From an uncultured Collinsella sp. (GTDB lineage Bacteria > Actinomycetota > Coriobacteriia > Coriobacteriales > Coriobacteriaceae), in NCBI GenBank assembly GCA_902494245.1, contig CABUSR010000009.1, forward strand, positions 1 through 57,116: a stretch of 57,116 nucleotides of DNA, written 5' to 3'. This document shows positions 1 to 7,001 of this stretch, piece by piece; position 1 is the stretch's first letter; each line of letters starts with the position of its first letter. Below the pieces are notes generated by a model, which had not been told where the DNA came from, did no database searches, and saw only the letters and a program-made list of their open reading frames with translations. The position numbers and the translations under genes are program-made.

Positions 1-36
1 GGCCCCGCCGACCGATTGCAAGCGGTCGGCGGGGCC
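1..36. terminator. GC-rich hairpin at window edge
   Basis: A perfect 14-bp inverted repeat with an 8-nt loop lies 3' of lacC on the minus strand. It is probably the intrinsic terminator of the lacABXC transcript, but the T-tract that would confirm this lies outside the window. Confidence 0.6.
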
Positions 37-74
37 ATTGTGGCTCTTGACAGCGGATTGGGTCATATGAGCGA

Positions 75-214
75 AAGCCCGCCAGAGCGAGCAAGGTGCC
101 TTGAAACAAGGCGGCATTGACCTTCTGGTCATGCCGCCGAAGTTGAAAGGCAGATTGCCGCTCTGGCGGGCTTGCAGCGTCGGGCCGTTACGCGGTTTAG
201 TAAAACCGCGTAAC
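75..214 (-). ncRNA. Structured multi-stem element, copy 1 (3' of lacC)
   Basis: The element has a 15-bp perfect outer stem (75-89 with 159-173). The stem encloses a 12-bp-arm hairpin (110-138, loop TTCT). It is followed by an A/T-centred hairpin (187-214) that ends two bases from the lacC stop codon. A second copy lies just after lacB at 2320-2458. The inner hairpin is identical in the two copies, while the outer stem differs in sequence but stays paired. No U-run follows, so it is not a simple terminator. It may be a structured RNA in the lac mRNA or a DNA palindrome; the strand given is that of the lac transcript. Confidence 0.55.
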
Positions 215-215
215 C

Positions 216-1151
216 CTACAGTTCAGTCACGACAACGTTGTTGTAGATCTCTTCCCAGCGGTCCATGACCAGGTGGCCGGTCTTGGGATCCATGGCATTG
301 AGCTTGCCGCAGGTATTGGCGGTCTTGAGCACCGTGACGTCGTCGGCACTAGCAGCAATGGCATGCGCAAAGCCGGCGATGGTCGAGTCGCCGGAACCCG
401 TCGCGTTCACAGCCGCAATCGCGGGCGTCTTGGCGCGGAACGCGCGGCCCTCATGGAAGCCCACCGAACCGGCAGCGCCCATCGAAACGACAACCCAGGG
501 GATACCGGCAAAGCGGGCATCGGCGGCAAGCGCCTCGCGCAGGGCATCGACATCATCGGTCGTAAAGGACGTACCCAGCAGGCCGTTAATCTCGGTCAGG
601 TTGGGCTTTACGAGTTCAGGCTTAGCGTCGGACTCCAGCGCGGCCTCCAGCGATGCACCCGAGGTGTCGAGCAGCACCTTGGCGCCCGCCTCCTCGGCGA
701 TCTTGACGAGCTCGGCATAGTAGCCGGCATCGACGCCACGCGGCAGCGAACCCGAAAGCGTCACAACGTCCGCCTTCGCTGCAAGCTCGGCGAACTTGGC
801 CGTAAAGGCCTCGAGCTCGGCCGGAGCGATCTGCGGGCCGCTCTCCAGCAGCTCGGTCTGATTACCCTCGTGCAGAATATTCAGGCAAATGCGCGTCTCA
901 CCGGCGATGGGCACAAAGTCGTTCTTGACGCCGTCGGCATCCATAAGCTCGGCCATATAGGCACCCATGTGGCCACCGAGTAGGCCAGTCGCGAGCACGT
1001 CGTCGCCCAGCTGCAGCAGCACGCGGCTCACGTTGAGGCCCTTGCCGCCAGCGGTCTTTTCGGGCGTCACGCGGTTAACATCGTCGATAATCAGCTTGTC
1101 GAGCTGATAGCGCGTATCAATCGACGGGTTCATGGTAACGGTCAGAATCAT
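216..1151 (-). CDS. lacC: Tagatose-6-phosphate kinase LacC (copy 1)
   Basis: This 311-aa PfkB-family sugar kinase would phosphorylate tagatose-6-phosphate to tagatose-1,6-bisphosphate in the cytoplasm. It has the family's N-terminal GGKGLN motif (residues 35-40) and the C-terminal anion hole and catalytic base GSGD (252-255; Asp255). The start is the ATG at 1151, preceded by AGGAG; an upstream in-frame ATG at 1193 has no comparable site. It is the last gene of the lacA-lacB-lacX-lacC operon, which makes tagatose-6-P its likely substrate rather than fructose-1-P. A second copy (29473-30408) is nearly collinear. No lacD aldolase is visible. Confidence 0.9.
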   Translation of the reverse strand: MILTVTMNPSIDTRYQLDKLIIDDVNRVTPEKTAGGKGLNVSRVLLQLGDDVLATGLLGGHMGAYMAELMDADGVKNDFVPIAGETRICLNILHEGNQTELLESGPQIAPAELEAFTAKFAELAAKADVVTLSGSLPRGVDAGYYAELVKIAEEAGAKVLLDTSGASLEAALESDAKPELVKPNLTEINGLLGTSFTTDDVDALREALAADARFAGIPWVVVSMGAAGSVGFHEGRAFRAKTPAIAAVNATGSGDSTIAGFAHAIAASADDVTVLKTANTCGKLNAMDPKTGHLVMDRWEEIYNNVVVTEL

Positions 1152-1204
1152 GTTGAACTCCTGTTCCGGGGCGGCATGACCCGCCCCAAACATACGATAA
1201 CTCG

Positions 1205-2086
1205 TTAAAGGATCTCGATCTCAAAGCCGCGGGTGACGGTCTCTCCCGGCTTGGCCACCAGGCAGCCACGCTTGTGCTCCAGGATATCGTCCTCGTCGGA
1301 GCAGGTGGACAGACCACCCCACGGCTCAACTGCCACAAAGTCGCCCTCGGGCTTGCTCCACACAATCAGGTACGGCATATCGGGGAACGTCAGGCGCACG
1401 CCCTTGTCCTCGGTTTTCTTGGTCAGCGTAACCACGCGGCTCTCGAGCACGTCGAAAATGGTCTCCGCGAAGTCAAAGAGTTCGTGGGTCAGCGGCAGGT
1501 TCTGGCCGATCATGGGGTTCTTGCCGCGATGCTCAACATCAATCAGGCCCGTCGAAGGAACGGCAGTACAGAGCTCGGCGGCCTCGCGCTGCTCAAAACG
1601 GAGCTCGTAATCGTCATAGGACTCGCCCTCGTCGAGCGGGCACTTAAAGCCGGGGTGACCGCCCACAAAGAACGGCATGTCCTCGGTGCCCTCATTGGTC
1701 ACCTCGTACGACACGGCAACCTTTTCCGAATCGATCGTGTAACGGGCAACGATCTTAAACGGATACGGGTACTGCTCGAGCAACTCGGCATGGTCGGCAG
1801 AGCTTAAGCTCAGCGCAACCATGTTGTCGCCCTGCTCCTCAAGCTTCCACTCCTGTTTGCGCGCAAAGCCGTGACGGGCGAGCTTTACCTCGCGGCCGCC
1901 CATGGTCATTGCGCGACCATCACGAAGGCCGCCGCAGATCGGGAAGCAAATGGGTGCCTGGCCCGACCAGACCGAAGGATCGCCCTGCCACAGATACTCG
2001 CGACCGTCGGCCACAATTGAGGTGAACGAGCCGCCCGCCGTGCTCAGTGCTACGCGGATAGAACCGTTATCAAGAACAAACTCCAT
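1205..2086 (-). CDS. lacX: Aldose 1-epimerase family protein LacX (copy 1)
   Basis: This 293-aa galactose-mutarotase-fold protein is of the LacX/YeaD type. Conserved positions expected of the family are present: the RHGF segment (His72), the GGHPGF segment (His144) and Glu254 in AVEPWGG. The ATG at 2086 follows AGGGAAGG. It sits between lacB and lacC in the lac operon and has a paralogue at 30468-31349, also next to a lacC. The role is inferred to be anomer interconversion of galactose, lactose or their 6-phosphates; LacX function has not been settled in well-studied lac operons. Confidence 0.85.
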   Translation of the reverse strand: MEFVLDNGSIRVALSTAGGSFTSIVADGREYLWQGDPSVWSGQAPICFPICGGLRDGRAMTMGGREVKLARHGFARKQEWKLEEQGDNMVALSLSSADHAELLEQYPYPFKIVARYTIDSEKVAVSYEVTNEGTEDMPFFVGGHPGFKCPLDEGESYDDYELRFEQREAAELCTAVPSTGLIDVEHRGKNPMIGQNLPLTHELFDFAETIFDVLESRVVTLTKKTEDKGVRLTFPDMPYLIVWSKPEGDFVAVEPWGGLSTCSDEDDILEHKRGCLVAKPGETVTRGFEIEIL

Positions 2087-2319
2087 AGGAGCCTTCCCTT
2101 TCTTCCGACAGCCCGCCAAGTCAATAGGGCTGATAGAAAACCGGCCCGCGCCCCCTCACAGAAACGCGAGCCGTCAATTAAAAAGCTGCAGAATGCCGGG
2201 TACCGCCAAGAGCGAAGCACTCAAGCCAAGCAAGCAAACGTGTTATCGGAGCAGCTCGCCGTATCGGAAATCTTCGCAATAACAGCGGTAACCCCACAGG
2301 TCACCTCAACGTCAGCGAG

Positions 2320-2458
2320 AAGCCAGCTGGTGAGGCAAGGTGCCGTGAAGCGAGGCGGCATTGACCTTCTGGTCATGCCGCCGAAGCTGAACGGCAGATT
2401 GCCCACCAGATGGCTTCGCAGCGTCGACCCGTTACGCGGTTTGGTAAAACCGCGTAAC
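2320..2458 (-). ncRNA. Structured multi-stem element, copy 2 (3' of lacB)
   Basis: This is the second copy of the element at 75-214. Its outer stem pairs 2320-2332 with 2404-2416 (12 of 13 positions), in a sequence different from copy 1. The inner hairpin at 2354-2382 is identical to copy 1, and the A/T-centred hairpin at 2431-2458 ends five bases from the lacB stop. It lies inside the operon between lacB and lacX, so on the lac mRNA it would be internal, perhaps influencing stability or processing. Function unknown. Confidence 0.55.
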
Positions 2459-2462
2459 CTCC

Positions 2463-2987
2463 TTAGTCGTGGTACTCGCCGCGGTCCCACTTCTCGAGGA
2501 ACTCGTCAAAGAAGTGCGGGTCGGCCTGAGCCTCGGCGTCGGCCTTGTTGCAGGCATCGATCTTGGCGATCAGGGCATCGTGCTCGGGAGTCTTCTCGTA
2601 GGGCTCCTCCAGGAAGGCAAGCATGATATCGGCCATCAGGAACTCGCCGGTGATCTTGCCGCCAAAGCCCACGATGTTGGCGTTGAGCTCGCGACGGGCA
2701 TACAGGGCAGAGGTCATGTCGCGAACCAGGGCGCAGCGGGCGCCGGGAACCTTGTTGACGGCGTTGGTGATGCCGATGCCGGTGCCGCACAGGGCCACGC
2801 CAAAGTCGGCCTTGCCGCTGGCAACAGCCTCGCCCACGGCCTTACCGTAGATGGGATAGTGCGTACGGGTGTGGCTGTAGGTGCCGCAGTCGAGCACCTT
2901 GTAGCCAGCCTGCTCCAGGCGGTCGGCCAGATAGATCTTCTCGTCCGTAACGATATGGTCGCAACCGATTGCGATGGTCTTCTTCAT
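2463..2987 (-). CDS. lacB: Galactose-6-phosphate isomerase subunit LacB
   Basis: This 174-aa RpiB/LacAB-family protein forms, with LacA, the heteromeric isomerase that converts galactose-6-phosphate to tagatose-6-phosphate. It keeps the active-site loop CGTGIG with Cys67, the residue type LacB contributes to the mixed active site. The start at 2987 has AAAGGA upstream. It lies 63 nt after lacA and is followed directly by the structured element at 2320-2458. Confidence 0.92.
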   Translation of the reverse strand: MKKTIAIGCDHIVTDEKIYLADRLEQAGYKVLDCGTYSHTRTHYPIYGKAVGEAVASGKADFGVALCGTGIGITNAVNKVPGARCALVRDMTSALYARRELNANIVGFGGKITGEFLMADIMLAFLEEPYEKTPEHDALIAKIDACNKADAEAQADPHFFDEFLEKWDRGEYHD

Positions 2988-3050
2988 CAGAACGTCCTTT
3001 CGTCTGAATTCACAAGTTGAGGTAGAAGTTCGAGTTCTCGGTGGCTCTCG

Positions 3051-3479
3051 TTAGGCCATCTTGTTGAGCATGTCGACACGGATCTGGTGACGGCCGCCGG
3101 CGTACTGGGCGCGCAGGAACTCGTGGGCGATCTTCTTGGCGACCTCGGTGCCCACAACGCCCGGGCCCATGGTGACCATGCGCGAGCCGTTGTGCTCGCG
3201 GGTCATGTAGGCGGAACGCTCGTCGGAAATATTGGCGACGACCATGCCCTTAATCTTGACGGCGGCCATATAGGAGCCGACGCCGTACTTATCGAATGCG
3301 AAGCCCTGGGAATCCTTGTGCTCCAGCAGGTCCTTGGCAACGGCGGTCGCGGAATCGACAAAGTCCGCGGCAGGGGTCTCGGAATAGTCGACGACCTCGT
3401 GACCGTCGGCGATGAGCATCTCCTTGATGGACTCCTTCATCGACATACCGTCGGCATCGGAAGCGATTACAACCCTCAT
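3051..3479 (-). CDS. lacA: Galactose-6-phosphate isomerase subunit LacA
   Basis: This 142-aa RpiB-family protein is the partner of LacB. The Cys/Thr loop of the family is replaced by DKYGVG, as expected for LacA, while His96, Arg130 and Arg134, the residues I recall LacA supplying for ring opening and phosphate binding, are all at those positions. The ATG at 3479 follows AAGGAGG. It is the first gene of the lacABXC operon. The 300-bp region upstream carries direct repeats that match sites near lacF and near the DeoR-type regulator gene. Confidence 0.93.
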   Translation of the reverse strand: MRVVIASDADGMSMKESIKEMLIADGHEVVDYSETPAADFVDSATAVAKDLLEHKDSQGFAFDKYGVGSYMAAVKIKGMVVANISDERSAYMTREHNGSRMVTMGPGVVGTEVAKKIAHEFLRAQYAGGRHQIRVDMLNKMA

Positions 3480-3717
3480 GACATCCTCCTTGAGAGATAC
3501 GCAGGTGCGTAGTTTCTGTTTGGAAGTGTTGAATCGCGTTCAGGTCCGGGCATCTGAATGTGCGGTTCTTCACTGTTCATGTTTATTTGAACACATTCGA
3601 ACAGCAACTGCAACAACTATTTGTTTATCTTTGTTCTTTTTTGAACAAATACCGTTCACGGATGATTGCTGACCGTTTGAACCGGGCGCGGACGTAGCGA
3701 CCATGTGTTCAACAAAC
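3480..3717 (-). promoter_or_regulatory. lacA upstream control region
   Basis: This gene-free region holds a GAACA direct repeat with 10-bp period (3589-3593 and 3599-3603), an inverted TGTTC/GAACA pair at 3632-3647, and an 11-bp motif ACCGTTCACGG (3651-3661). The same GAACA arrangement appears upstream of lacF and the DeoR-type gene, and the same 11-mer upstream of lacF. I infer a DeoR-family operator plus a second regulator site. Confidence 0.55.
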
Positions 3718-3755
3718 AAAAGGGCGGCCAAGAACGTGTCTCGGCCGCCCTTCGG
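3718..3755 (-). terminator. Intrinsic terminator of the 3787-4800 gene
   Basis: A 10-bp GC-rich stem (AAGGGCGGCC with its complement, 3720-3729 and 3743-3752) is followed on the minus strand by a T-rich run. Confidence 0.75.
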
Positions 3756-3786
3756 CGGTATTCCCCGGTATATACAGCTGTTTTAG

Positions 3787-4800
3787 CTACTCGAACTGCC
3801 CACCCTTTTTGGCGTGCTTGGACGGAGCACTCAGAAAGCGGCCCGTCAGATAGTTCGCGGGACCGGAGATATCGATCCCCAGCAGGGTGTGGCCCAGCCA
3901 CAGAAACGCCACGAGCACCAGCAGCGGGATAACGCACGAAGTCACGATCATCACGATGACGCCTTCGATGAGATCGGTCACCTGCTGCACGATCTCGTCG
4001 GTCATCTGCTTGGCGCCGCTGGTCACCGACGTGACGAGACCCGAGGCGCCGTCGGCAAGCTGCTCAAGCACATTCTTGGACTCTGTGGACTCGGTCTTTT
4101 TCTTGCTTACTTTGGAGCTGTCGCTATCTGCCGCACCCGCAGCGTCGGCCGCCTTTTGCTCGGCCGTCTCGATGCTCACTCGATACGTTTCATCGACCTT
4201 CTGCGACACCCATACGCTCGCGGGCACGAGCGCCATGCCGATCACGGCAACCACCAGCACGCGCGTCGCCACACGACGCAGGACAGCGCTCGTGCTCCAG
4301 CGCCCGTGAATGCCGAGCGACACCGCAAAGAGCACCAACGCAAACGGGATTAAGATGCCCAGGCCAACCGACCACAAAATGGTTAGCAGGTATTTCTCGA
4401 GGTAGAGCACAGCAAGCACGATACCAAGGTTGCCTGAAAGCTGCGCGAGCTGCTCGGCAACTGGCGTTCCCGTATCGCCCGGCAGCGCAGTGATACCCGC
4501 AGATAGGGCGACGCACGAGGTTGTGAGCGCCAAAACATTGCCCTTCTTTTGATCGATGACCTCGATGGTGGAGTCCCAAGTCTTAGTATCGGCAAAATGC
4601 GGACGAGCTACAAAGCCCGACAACAGCGCCAGTACCACGAGCGCAACGATAAAGCCAATCTGCAGCTTTTTGTTTGTGCACACGACATCGGACAGACTGG
4701 GCTGCAGCTCGGTTACCGTCGTGTGCTCGGTTATCTGGACAGGACGGCCATGAGCCATCTCGTGCGCGTCTCTTTTTTGTATTGACCCGTTATCCGGCAT
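3787..4800 (-). CDS. Membrane protein of unknown function
   Basis: This 337-aa protein is not recognised. It has a TM segment near residues 47-65, hydrophobic stretches around 130-165 and 180-205, a charged Lys/Ser/Ala-rich stretch (about 215-245) that may be a coiled or disordered linker, and a last TM near 285-310 ending in a basic tail. The start at 4800 has AGGAGG at good spacing. It is a single gene between lacF and lacA, with its own terminator. Whether it belongs to the sugar locus is unknown. Confidence 0.7.
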   Translation of the reverse strand: MPDNGSIQKRDAHEMAHGRPVQITEHTTVTELQPSLSDVVCTNKKLQIGFIVALVVLALLSGFVARPHFADTKTWDSTIEVIDQKKGNVLALTTSCVALSAGITALPGDTGTPVAEQLAQLSGNLGIVLAVLYLEKYLLTILWSVGLGILIPFALVLFAVSLGIHGRWSTSAVLRRVATRVLVVAVIGMALVPASVWVSQKVDETYRVSIETAEQKAADAAGAADSDSSKVSKKKTESTESKNVLEQLADGASGLVTSVTSGAKQMTDEIVQQVTDLIEGVIVMIVTSCVIPLLVLVAFLWLGHTLLGIDISGPANYLTGRFLSAPSKHAKKGGQFE

Positions 4801-4907
4801 TTGGATACCTCCTCAGTCCGGCGTTTAATGCGAAAGGAAGTATACCCACCGAGCAAAAATCGAACGGGAGGACGAACGGAGCGCACCAAGACTGCCCCCC
4901 AACGACT

Positions 4908-4934
4908 AGTCGTTTAAGAACGTCCCCAATGACT
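4908..4934. repeat. 27-bp imperfect palindrome repeat, copy 1
   Basis: The ends AGTCRTT and AATGACT are inverted repeats around an unpaired core. The same 27-mer, in opposite orientation and with two differences, lies at 54508-54534. In both places it lies 12 to 32 bp from a copy of the TTGCGGTGAAATAGGGA palindrome. Confidence 0.6.
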
Positions 4935-4945
4935 GTCTCGGGATG

Positions 4946-5012
4946 AGTTGCGGTGGAATAGGGATTGTTTTGCGCCCGCCGGCCCCTATTCAGTCCCCAT
5001 TTCACCGCAACT
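4946..5012. repeat. Intergenic palindrome, TTGCGGTGAAATAGGG family, copy 1
   Basis: Two 19-bp arms (4946-4964 and 4994-5012) are inverted repeats with about 29 nt between them. Related copies lie at 54567-54634 and, interrupted, at 56954-56975. Confidence 0.7.
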
Positions 5013-5025
5013 TGGAGGAGGACAG

Positions 5026-5058
5026 AAAAAGCCCTGCCGCGGGTAGCGGCAGAGCTTT
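5026..5058. terminator. Terminator after lacF
   Basis: The structure AAAAGC-c-CTGCCGC, 5-nt loop, GCGGCAG-a-GCTTTT has T-runs on either strand, so it can act bidirectionally. It lies just 3' of lacF. Confidence 0.75.
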
Positions 5059-5086
5059 TGGAAGGGGACTTGGTTGTGAGGGCTCG

Positions 5087-5425
5087 TTAGGCGAGCTTGG
5101 CCTCGAGCTCGGCGATGCGCTTGTAGGCATCGATGGTAAAGCGGGTCTGCTTCTCCAGAATCATAGTGGTCATGAGAGTGTCCTGAGCGTGAGCCATGAT
5201 GAAGGTCATCTCCATCTCGCCACCGCCGGCCTCCTGCGAAAGCAGTTTGGTCTGCGTGTCGTGGGCACCGATGAGCGCATCGCTGGCATCCTTGTGCAGC
5301 TGTTCGGCCTTCTCAAAGTCACCCTCGCGAGCAGCATCGAGCGCTGCAAGCAGATCGGTCTGGGCGTCACCTGCGTATGCGACGATCTCGAATCCAACCA
5401 TCGAGATTTCTTCTTTGGTTGCCAT
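5087..5425 (-). CDS. lacF: PTS lactose/cellobiose-family EIIA (LacF)
   Basis: This 112-aa phosphocarrier would pass phosphate from HPr to the IIB domain of the lactose permease. The phosphorylation site is His79 in the conserved FIMAHAQD segment, and the length fits the trimeric EIIA-Lac family. The ATG at 5425 follows AAAGGA. It is monocistronic. It is the only EIIA of this family in the window, so it probably serves both fused EIICB permeases (7002-8786 and 11923-13701). Upstream are two GAACA direct-repeat sites. Confidence 0.92.
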   Translation of the reverse strand: MATKEEISMVGFEIVAYAGDAQTDLLAALDAAREGDFEKAEQLHKDASDALIGAHDTQTKLLSQEAGGGEMEMTFIMAHAQDTLMTTMILEKQTRFTIDAYKRIAELEAKLA

Positions 5426-5499
5426 ATTGCGTTCCTTTCACATATGAACCAATGGAGAGCATCGCGTCCGGGCATACGCGCTGCGTTGTGTATGACAGA

Positions 5500-5612
5500 A
5501 ACAATAACATTCAAACAAAAAAGAACAGCTCAAAACGTAATTTCGAACTATGAACGGTCACTTTTCGCCCGTGAACGGTTTTTAAACCAATCTGAACAAT
5601 ATCGAACACAAT
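5500..5612 (-). promoter_or_regulatory. lacF upstream operators
   Basis: Two 15-bp sites of form RAACA-N5-GAACA, period 10 bp, lie at 5513-5527 and 5594-5608. Between them the 11-mer ACCGTTCACGG is present on the minus strand (5569-5579), identical to the one upstream of lacA. Confidence 0.55.
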
Positions 5613-5639
5613 TAGCGGCAACCCAAACAGGGCCGCACC

Positions 5640-6644
5640 CTAACGCAAATCGCGCACCGTATCGCCCTCTACGAGCACACCGGGAATCAGCATGTGCTCC
5701 ACGCCAGACGCACCTCCATCGGCGCCGGCAATCTTGTCGACCGCCCACATGCCGACGCGCTTGTTGTCAAAGCGCACCGTGGTCAGGCGACGGTCGGGCA
5801 CGATATCGCCCAGGCTGTCATCAACACCCACCACGCTCACGTCCTCGGGCACACGCCTTCCGCACGACTCGAGCCCGCGAATGCAGCCGTAGGCCATGGC
5901 ATCGTTGGAAGCATAAATGGCCGTACAGGTCGGATCTTCCGCCAGAGCCTGACCAGCAGCATATCCGCTCTGTGCCGTCCAATCCCCACGGACGAGTCGC
6001 GGCGGTTCAATACCATGCGCGCGCAATGTCTCGCGCCAGCCTTCCTCGCGCCGCATGCCCGAAAGCGAGCGCTCGGGACACGAGATAAAGTGCACGGTTT
6101 TGTGCCCCCGCCCCAGCAAGTACTCGACCACCTGGCGCGAGCAATCGAACTGGTCGTTATCGACCGTTGAACAGAGCGGGTGCTCCAGCATCGTAACGAG
6201 CACCGTCTGCATGCCGGGCAGCGGCTCGAAGGTGCCAAAGTCCGCCGGCATGCGATTCATGATCACGACCATGCCGTCTACCGGCAGCGCGCTCATGCGC
6301 GACGATGCGCTCTCGAGGGTATAGGGATGTCCATCTACTTTAGTGAGGGTGATGGCATAGCCATGTTTGTCGGCCGCGGCGGCAAAGCCCTCCATACGGT
6401 CGAGGTTGCCGGTACCGGTAATGTTGAACATGGCGACGCCGACGGTCTTAAACTTGCCACGGCGCAGCGATCGACCGGCAAAATTGGGGCGATACCCCAG
6501 CTCGCGCATGGCGGCACGCACGCGCTCCTTGGTCTCGGGGCGCACACTGGGCGAATCGTGCACGGTGCGCGAGACCGTCTGCTCCGAGACGCCCGCGAGG
6601 CGCGCCACGTCTTTGACGGATACCGATTTTTTAACAGCGGCCAT
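5640..6644 (-). CDS. LacI-family transcriptional repressor (lac module 1)
   Basis: This 334-aa protein has an N-terminal LacI helix-turn-helix (about residues 8-28, VKDVARLAGVSEQTVSRTV) and hinge, then a periplasmic-binding-like sugar sensor domain with the usual end (VSVVGVDD, about 265). It is divergent from the EIICB/LacG module at 7002-10292. Three 18-bp operator-like palindromes centred on AACGT lie in the shared region, so I infer it represses that module and itself. Its inducer is unknown, probably a galactose- or lactose-derived phosphate. Confidence 0.88.
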   Translation of the reverse strand: MAAVKKSVSVKDVARLAGVSEQTVSRTVHDSPSVRPETKERVRAAMRELGYRPNFAGRSLRRGKFKTVGVAMFNITGTGNLDRMEGFAAAADKHGYAITLTKVDGHPYTLESASSRMSALPVDGMVVIMNRMPADFGTFEPLPGMQTVLVTMLEHPLCSTVDNDQFDCSRQVVEYLLGRGHKTVHFISCPERSLSGMRREEGWRETLRAHGIEPPRLVRGDWTAQSGYAAGQALAEDPTCTAIYASNDAMAYGCIRGLESCGRRVPEDVSVVGVDDSLGDIVPDRRLTTVRFDNKRVGMWAVDKIAGADGGASGVEHMLIPGVLVEGDTVRDLR

Positions 6645-6657
6645 AGGTCGATCTTTC

Positions 6658-6675
6658 TATGTCAACGATGCCATT
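6658..6675. promoter_or_regulatory. LacI-type operator O3 near repressor start
   Basis: The 18-bp sequence TATGTCAACGATGCCATT is a near-palindrome of the AATGNNAACGTTNNCATT type, 14 bp upstream of the repressor start codon. It may serve autoregulation. Confidence 0.5.
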
Positions 6676-6756
6676 GGTGGCACCCTACGCAGTCAAGTGA
6701 AACGTCTTCAAGTATATCTAACGCCTCCCCCACCATACGCTCACCACCCAAAACCT

Positions 6757-6767
6757 ACCGTTCACCG
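6757..6767 (+). promoter_or_regulatory. ACCGTTCACCG motif
   Basis: This 11-mer is one of a set found upstream of lacA, lacF, the second lac module (T variant) and the aga PTS operon. The binding protein is unknown. Confidence 0.4.
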
Positions 6768-6802
6768 ACATTTTTGCTTCCCCGAACGGCTTTTGTCGCC
6801 CA

Positions 6803-6820
6803 AATGTTAACGTTGCCATT
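6803..6820. promoter_or_regulatory. LacI-type operator O1
   Basis: AATGTTAACGTTGCCATT is a near-perfect 18-bp palindrome with the central CG typical of LacI-family operators. Its centre is 120 bp from that of O2 at 6923-6940, a spacing that could allow looping. Confidence 0.6.
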
Positions 6821-6922
6821 GTGCAAACACAGAGCCACCGGGCGGCTCAAACGTTTACGCGTAAGGAATCGACGGTTCGCAGGCACAGGAACCACCGGTT
6901 CGCGTCTTTTTTTGTGTCACAA

Positions 6923-6940
6923 AATGGCAACGTCAACATT
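6923..6940. promoter_or_regulatory. LacI-type operator O2
   Basis: AATGGCAACGTCAACATT is nearly the reverse complement of O1. It lies 61 bp upstream of the EIICB start codon. Confidence 0.6.
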
Positions 6941-7001
6941 TTGGCAACCGAACGTCAAAAGCTACCATCGTTGCTAACCCACCGACTCTTAGGAGCATTG
7001 C

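Noticed and set aside
1..1151. 1-phosphofructokinase (FruK) instead of LacC
   Set aside because: FruK and LacC share the fold, but both copies sit with lacX and lacA/lacB or agaS/nagA and no fruA/fruR is near, favouring tagatose-6-phosphate.
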